Made by a program: the position numbers and the translations under genes. DNA of 64,000 nt from Rathayibacter sp. VKM Ac-2754 (GTDB lineage: Bacteria; Actinomycetota; Actinomycetes; Actinomycetales; Microbacteriaceae). Positions within the stretch are counted from its first letter, which is position 1; the number at the start of each line of letters is the position of its first letter. The stretch is from NCBI RefSeq assembly GCF_009807095.1, contig NZ_WUCC01000003.1:310001-374000 (forward strand). Direction: 5' to 3'. Below the pieces are notes generated by a model. The model was given only the letters and a program-made list of their open reading frames with translations. It did no database searches and had not been told where the DNA came from. This document shows, piece by piece, positions 59,462 through 64,000 of the stretch.

Positions 59462-60754
59462 ATGTCGCAGATCCCTCGCCTCCACGCACCTCAGCCCGAC
59501 GACCTGACCGTCGGCAACGTGACGGTCGGGGCCGTCTCGCTCTCGCGCTTCAACTGGCGCCTCGCGACCGCCCTCTTCCTCGCCGGGATCCTCTGGATCG
59601 GACCGTACGTCGGGTCGGTCGGAGTGGTGATGCCCGCTCTGGTCGCCGAGGTCGCGCCCGAGGAGCGCGTCGGACTGGTGGCCACGATGGGACTCGCCGG
59701 AGCCTTCCTCTCGCTCCTGTCGAACATCGTGTTCGGGGCGCTCTCCGACCTCACCCGCTCGCCGATCGGAGCTCGCGCGCCGTGGATCCTGCTGGGCTCG
59801 GTCGGCACCTCGATCGGCCTGTGGGGCCTCCACTCCGCGACGACGACCACCACCCTGGTCGTCTGGTGGTGCGTCTACATGCTCTTCCTCAACGCGATCA
59901 TCGCGCCGATGGTGGCCGTCATCTCGGACCGCGTGCCGAGCAAGTACCGCGGCACCGTCTCCTCCATCTACGGAGTGGGCATGGTGCTCGGCGCGTCGAT
60001 CGGGCAGATCGTGGGCGCGGGCTTCGTCTCGGACCCGACCGTCGGCATCCAGGTCTTCGCGGTGGTGTCGCTCGTGAGCGGCGTGTTCTTCGTCGTCGTC
60101 GCCCCCGAGAAGTCCAACCGCGCAGAGGCGCGCGCGAAGCTCTCGGGGCGCCGGCTGCTGCACTCGTTCGCGCTCCCCCGCCGCGGGTCCCGCGACTTCT
60201 ACCTGGCGCTCTTCGGCAAGTTCGCCCTCATCGCCGGCATGTACGCGATCACCAACTACCAGCTGTACATCCTCATCGACCACATCGGGCTCGACCAGGG
60301 CGGTGCCGCCGGGATCATCGCGATCATGGCCGGCATCCAGCTCGTCACGGCCCTCGTCTTCGGGCTCGGCTCCGGCCCGCTCTCCGATCGTCTCGGGCGG
60401 CGGAAGCCGTTCATCATCGTCGCCGCGCTGCTCGTGGGCGTCGGGATCCTGGTGCCGTTCCTCGCCCCGTTCGCCTGGGGGATGATCGTCTTCTCGGTGC
60501 TCGCGGGCATCGGCAACGGAGTCTTCACCTCGGTCGACCAGGCGCTCAACATCGAGGTGCTACCCGATCCGAAGACGGCCGCGAAGGACCTCGGACTGCT
60601 CAACATGGCGAACTCGGGCGGGCAGATGCTCGGCCCGGTGGTCACCTCCCTCGTCGTCGCGACCACGGGCGGCTACCAGCTCGCCTTCGTCGCGGCGTTC
60701 GTCCTCCTCGTGATCTCGGCGATCCTGATCGTCCCGATCCGCTCGGTGCGCTGA
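59462..60754 (+). CDS. MFS transporter
   Basis: A 430-residue permease with 12 predicted TM helices. The N-terminal half has LFLAGILWIGPYVGSVGVVMPALVAEVAP and the loop GALSDLTRSPIGARAPWI (the A-like motif between TM2 and TM3). The second half repeats it as GPLSDRLGRRKPFI. It resembles sugar-uptake MFS members of the SLC45/GPH-like type often found beside LacI regulators, though the substrate is not certain. ATG at 59462 has AAGGAC 7 bases upstream. A LacI operator covers the promoter region. Confidence 0.88.
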   Translation: MSQIPRLHAPQPDDLTVGNVTVGAVSLSRFNWRLATALFLAGILWIGPYVGSVGVVMPALVAEVAPEERVGLVATMGLAGAFLSLLSNIVFGALSDLTRSPIGARAPWILLGSVGTSIGLWGLHSATTTTTLVVWWCVYMLFLNAIIAPMVAVISDRVPSKYRGTVSSIYGVGMVLGASIGQIVGAGFVSDPTVGIQVFAVVSLVSGVFFVVVAPEKSNRAEARAKLSGRRLLHSFALPRRGSRDFYLALFGKFALIAGMYAITNYQLYILIDHIGLDQGGAAGIIAIMAGIQLVTALVFGLGSGPLSDRLGRRKPFIIVAALLVGVGILVPFLAPFAWGMIVFSVLAGIGNGVFTSVDQALNIEVLPDPKTAAKDLGLLNMANSGGQMLGPVVTSLVVATTGGYQLAFVAAFVLLVISAILIVPIRSVR

Positions 60755-60832
60755 TCGCGTGCGCCCTGCCTATCGACTCCCGGCGTCACATCGATTCGAC
60801 CAGCACTGCCACCGACTGGTTCACTACCTAGC

Positions 60833-62056
60833 ATGAGTCGGGATGTGGTCGTCGTCGGCGCGGGGCTGTTCGGGACGGCCACCGCGCTCCACCTCGCGCG
60901 GTCGGGCGCCCACGTCACGCTGGTCGAGTCGGGGGCGGCGGCGAGCGCCACCACCGCGGCCGGCGCCGGCTTCGTCGGCCTCTGGGCCGCCGGCTACGCC
61001 TGGTACTGGAACGAGTCGGAGCGCGATCTCGAGCAGTACGGCATCGACTTCTACCGCGCGCTGGCAGCCCATCCCGACGGCGTCGACATCCTGCTCCGCG
61101 AGACCGGCAGCGCCTGGCTCGCGGTCACCGACGACGGCGTCCGCGATCACCTCGGCCCGCTCGCCGACCACCCGCTCCGGCCCGAGGGGTCGCGCTCGCT
61201 CACCCCTGACGAAGCCGCGGAGCTGATCCCCGGCCTCGACCCCGCGGCCGTCACGGGCGGATTCCTCCAGCCCGGCGGCATCCAGATCAGCGCGCCCGAC
61301 GCGGCGCTCGCCCTCGTCGCCGTCGCCCGCGCGGCCGGAGTCGAGATCGTCGAGCACGCGCCCGTCACCGAGGTCCTCGCCGCCGACGGCCGCGCGAGCG
61401 GCGTCCGCACCGCCGACGGCCGCACGTTCACGGGCGACTCCGTGGTCCTCGCCGCCGGCTCGTGGACGAACGAGCTGCTCGCACCGCTCGGCCGCCGCCT
61501 CCCTCTCGCCCGCGTCGTCGCGAGCCGCCTGACCACCGCGCCGTTCGGCCTCCCGCCGCTGCCGACGCTGATGCTGCCCGAGCTCGACGGCCTCTGGGTC
61601 CGCGAGCACCGGGGCGGGCTCACCTTCGGCAACGGCGTGGGCTACGAGCCGCTCGGCGAGGCCGAGGCCGACCGGCGCCCGCGGCGCACCGACCTGGTCG
61701 AGGCGATGGACGCGCACCTCGCGCCGATCCTCGCGCGACTGCTGCCCGCCTCCGCCGACGCGGTGCGCGAGACGGAGTGGACCCAGGGCGTGGTCTCGTA
61801 CACGGCCGACCGCCGCTTCCTCGCAGGTCCCGTCCCCGAGCTGCCCGGGCTGTTCGTCGCCGCGGGCGACAACGAGTCCGGAGTGACCCACGGGCCGGGC
61901 CTCGGCCGCCTGGTCGCCGAGCTCGTGCTCGAGGGCCGCTCGTCGCTCGGCGACCCCGACCGGTACGCGCCGTCGCGGTTCGCGCCGCAGCCCTTCGCCG
62001 ACGAGGCCGCGGTGCTGGCCGCGATGCCTCCGCGCCGCGAGGTCGACGCCCGATGA
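60833..62056 (+). CDS. FAD-dependent oxidoreductase (D-amino-acid/glycine oxidase-like, DAO family)
   Basis: A 407-residue flavoenzyme. The dinucleotide-binding start VVVVGAGLFGTATALHLARSGAHVTLVES carries GxGxxG and the acidic end of beta-2. The second FAD motif (VVLAAGSWTNELLAPLGRRLPL) and the C-terminal GDNESGVTHGPGLGRLVAELV complete the DAO pattern. Likely substrates are secondary amines or N-substituted amino acids. No Shine-Dalgarno is visible upstream of the ATG, so initiation may be leaderless. It overlaps the next oxidase gene by 4 bases (ATGA). Confidence 0.87.
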   Translation: MSRDVVVVGAGLFGTATALHLARSGAHVTLVESGAAASATTAAGAGFVGLWAAGYAWYWNESERDLEQYGIDFYRALAAHPDGVDILLRETGSAWLAVTDDGVRDHLGPLADHPLRPEGSRSLTPDEAAELIPGLDPAAVTGGFLQPGGIQISAPDAALALVAVARAAGVEIVEHAPVTEVLAADGRASGVRTADGRTFTGDSVVLAAGSWTNELLAPLGRRLPLARVVASRLTTAPFGLPPLPTLMLPELDGLWVREHRGGLTFGNGVGYEPLGEAEADRRPRRTDLVEAMDAHLAPILARLLPASADAVRETEWTQGVVSYTADRRFLAGPVPELPGLFVAAGDNESGVTHGPGLGRLVAELVLEGRSSLGDPDRYAPSRFAPQPFADEAAVLAAMPPRREVDAR

Positions 62057-63147
62057 CCGGCCGCGATGTCGTCGTCGTGGGCGCGGGAATCGTCGGAGCC
62101 GCAGCTGCCCGCACCCTCGCCGAGCGCGGCGACCGCGTGCTCGTCCTCGAGCGCTTCGAGCGCGGCCACGACCGCGGCTCGTCGCACGGCGAGACGCGCA
62201 TCTTCCGCCGCGGCTACGTCGAGGACGACTACCGCGCGCTGACCGGTCGTGCGGCGACCGAGTGGGCGCGGCTCGAGGCCGAGTCGGGTCGGCGCCTGTT
62301 CACCCCGACCGGCGCGATCGACCACGGCGACGCCTCCGCCCTGCTCGCGATCGAGGAGGCCTTCGCCCGCGACGGCATCCCCGTCGAGCGCCTCGACGCG
62401 GCGGAGGCGTCGCGCCGCTGGCCGGGACTGCGCTTCGAGACCGACGTGCTGCTGCACCCGGAGGGCGGCCGGCTCGACGCCGCCGCCGCGATCGAGGCGC
62501 TGCTCGAGTCGGCGCAGGCCCACGGGGCGACCGTGCGGGCGAGCGTCGGCGTCCACGAGATCCGCGAGCGCGACGGAGGCGTCCGCCTCGTCACCGACGA
62601 GGGACCGATCACCGCGGACGCCGTCGTCGTCGCCGCCGGCTCCTGGACCCCGGGACTCGTCGGCGACCTCGTCTCGACCGCCGGACTGGGGATCCCCGAG
62701 GTGCGCGTCACCCAGGAGGAGCCGGCCCACTTCGCGACCGGTCTCGACGGCTGGCCGAGCTTCGTGCACCACCGCGGCGCGCTGCCCACGATCTACGGCC
62801 TCGCGACCCCCGGAGTCGGCGTGAAGGTCGGCGAGCACGGCACGGGCCGCGTCATCGATCCCGACCAGCGCGGCGACCGCCGTCCCGAGCCCGAGGCGCT
62901 CGCCCGCCTGCAGCGCTACGTCGCCGAGTGGGTGCCCGGGGCGGATGCGGCGAGCGCCGACCCGATCAGCTGCCTCTACGACACCACTCCCACCGAGGAC
63001 TTCGTGCTCGACCGGGTCGGCCGCGTCACCCTCGCGACCGGCTTCTCGGGGCACGGCTTCAAGTTCGGCCCCGTGCTCGGCGAGCTCCTCGCCGACCTCG
63101 CCGACGGGGCGGAGGCGCTCGAGCGCTTCCGCCTCACCCCCTCCTGA
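62053..63147 (+). CDS. N-methyl amino acid oxidase (SolA/monomeric sarcosine oxidase-like)
   Basis: A 364-residue FAD enzyme of the MSOX/SolA family. GxGxxG is in VVVVGAGIVGAAAARTLAERG; the diagnostic GSSHGETRIFRRGY follows. Cys in ISCLYDTTPTEDFVLD is at the position of the covalent flavin link, and Lys in GVKVGEHG is near the oxygen-activating site. The end (ATGFSGHGFKFGPVLGELLADL) is typical. It would oxidise N-methyl or related amino acids, releasing aldehyde and peroxide. The ATG overlaps the upstream oxidase. The downstream ABC binding protein may import the substrate. Confidence 0.9.
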   Translation: MTGRDVVVVGAGIVGAAAARTLAERGDRVLVLERFERGHDRGSSHGETRIFRRGYVEDDYRALTGRAATEWARLEAESGRRLFTPTGAIDHGDASALLAIEEAFARDGIPVERLDAAEASRRWPGLRFETDVLLHPEGGRLDAAAAIEALLESAQAHGATVRASVGVHEIRERDGGVRLVTDEGPITADAVVVAAGSWTPGLVGDLVSTAGLGIPEVRVTQEEPAHFATGLDGWPSFVHHRGALPTIYGLATPGVGVKVGEHGTGRVIDPDQRGDRRPEPEALARLQRYVAEWVPGADAASADPISCLYDTTPTEDFVLDRVGRVTLATGFSGHGFKFGPVLGELLADLADGAEALERFRLTPS

Positions 63148-63173
63148 CTCCCCACCCTCACGAAAGCAGCAGC

Positions 63174-64000
63174 ATGCACTCCTTCCGCGCGCTCGGCGCC
63201 CTCGCGGTGCTCGGCACCACCGTCGCCCTGGCCGGCTGCACCGGCGCGTCCGGCGGCTCTGCGGCGAGCGACCGCCTCGTCATCGGCACCACCGACTCGA
63301 TCGTCTCGCTCGACCCGGCCGGAGCCTGGGACCGCGGCAGCTTCACGCCGCAGAACCAGATCTACCAGCACCTCCTCACCTACGAGAACGGCGACACCAC
63401 GCCCGTCCCCGAGGTCGCCGAGGCCTGCGACTACGACAGCGCGACCACCTACCGCTGCTCGATCACGCCGGATCTGACCTTCTCGAACGGCGACGAGCTC
63501 ACCGCCTCCGACGTCGTCTTCTCGTTCCAGCGCGTCCTCGACATCGCCGCCGACACCGGCCCCTCGCCGCTGCTCGCGAACATGGAGTCGGTCGCGCAGG
63601 ACGGCGACGACGTGGTCTTCACCCTCGCGGTGCCGAACGACCAGACCTGGCCGTCGGTGCTGACCAGCATGGCCGGGCCGATCGTCGACGAGGAGGTGTT
63701 CCCCGCCGACGCGCTGCTCGAGGACGCCGATGTGATCGGCTCGGGCCCCTACGCCGTCGGGAGCTACGAGGACGGCGGGCTGCTGCAGCTCACCGCGAAC
63801 TCCTCCTACTCGGGCACCGCCCCCGAGACGGACGAGGTCGTCCTCCGCCCGTACACCTCGTCGACCAACCTGCGCCTCGACGTCGAGAACGGCGCCGTCG
63901 ACGTGGCCTACCGCTCGCTCACCGCGACCGACGTCGAGGACCTGAAGGGGAACTCCGACCTGCAGGTCGTCGACGGACCCGGCGGCTCGGTGCGCTTCCT
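63174..64000 (+). CDS. ABC transporter solute-binding lipoprotein (SBP family 5), 3' end cut by window
   Basis: The frame starts at ATG 63174 and runs open to the window edge (275 codons). A lipoprotein signal is clear: MHSFRALGALAVLGTTVALAGC, with Cys22 as the lipid anchor. The mature part is a family-5 (Dpp/Opp-type) binding protein (RLVIGTTDSIVSLDPAGAWD, LTFSNGDELTASDVVFSFQRV, ADVIGSGPYAVGSYEDGG). It begins 26 bases after the oxidase stop and probably leads a Dpp-type transporter operon continuing outside. Context suggests uptake of an N-substituted amino acid or small peptide for the two oxidases. The ribosome site is weak (GAAAGCAGC). Confidence 0.88.
   Translation, partial: MHSFRALGALAVLGTTVALAGCTGASGGSAASDRLVIGTTDSIVSLDPAGAWDRGSFTPQNQIYQHLLTYENGDTTPVPEVAEACDYDSATTYRCSITPDLTFSNGDELTASDVVFSFQRVLDIAADTGPSPLLANMESVAQDGDDVVFTLAVPNDQTWPSVLTSMAGPIVDEEVFPADALLEDADVIGSGPYAVGSYEDGGLLQLTANSSYSGTAPETDEVVLRPYTSSTNLRLDVENGAVDVAYRSLTATDVEDLKGNSDLQVVDGPGGSVRF

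Overview
The window reads as chromosome from a high-GC Gram-positive actinobacterium, most likely Microbacteriaceae (Rathayibacter-like). This rests on family-level resemblance and not on a database search. Sampled backbone stretches are about 70% GC. Genes are densely packed, with many 4-base ATGA/GTGA stop-start overlaps and frequent GTG/TTG starts. Typical actinobacterial families are present: DUF222-HNH, DUF2975 with a small HTH partner, an MmpS-like protein, and a secreted protein with an LPXTG-like tail. No rRNA, tRNA, CRISPR array, integrase or transposase gene was seen.

Region 1 (1-16.5 kb): a membrane protein cut by the left edge, an aldo/keto reductase, an old-yellow-enzyme reductase, then a large carbohydrate locus. 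On the minus strand a Dpp/Opp-type ABC transporter (solute-binding lipoprotein, permease, permease-ATPase fusion, ATPase) is followed by a GH3 and a GH43 glycosidase. Divergently on the plus strand lie a TetR regulator, a DUF5060/DUF4038-type glycosidase and a nucleoside-hydrolase-like protein. Four 21-bp sites with TAGGTTT on one side and AAAC at a fixed distance on the other sit upstream of the transporter/TetR pair and of GH3. They suggest one regulon for import and breakdown of a plant-type glycoside.

Region 2 (16.6-32.7 kb): mixed housekeeping and accessory genes. These are an amidase, a uracil/xanthine permease, a sigma factor with its partner, Mn-catalase, a MurE-like ligase with an altered specificity motif, an ATPase, a lipoprotein, DUF2975 with XRE, a surface-anchored amidase, PadR with a membrane protein, an MmpS-like protein and DUF3140. 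Convergent gene pairs are repeatedly separated by long-armed inverted repeats.

Region 3 (32.8-44.3 kb): a defence island of lower GC (53-60% in sampled lines). It carries a cytosine-5 DNA methyltransferase and a Vsr nicking nuclease. Divergent from them is a four-gene operon: MutL/MORC-like GHKL ATPase, Z1 helicase, PD-(D/E)XK (DUF4420-like) nuclease and AIPR protein. This matches the MutL-Z1-DUF-AIPR (Mza-type) restriction/antiphage modules. Convergent to it is an uncharacterised 701-aa protein that appears to fuse an RNA polymerase alpha-CTD-like hairpin, a sigma region-4-like HTH and winged helices.

Region 4 (44.4-56.0 kb): a five-gene minus-strand operon. It encodes a small membrane protein, a vWA membrane protein, a 1133-aa tubulin/FtsZ-like GTPase, a 1021-aa two-TM protein and a membrane-tethered HNH nuclease. 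A further membrane protein is divergent. The shared promoter region holds three GGGGCGACT repeats, one lying inside the predicted promoter of the operon. This is the best candidate in the window for an undescribed multi-component system.

Region 5 (56.1-64 kb): a DUF222-HNH gene, four and a half copies of a ~130-bp palindromic repeat, and LacI with a divergent MFS transporter and two matching operators. Two overlapping FAD amino-acid/amine oxidases follow, then the start of an ABC solute-binding lipoprotein cut by the right edge. This end looks like a catabolic cluster for an N-substituted amino acid or amine.
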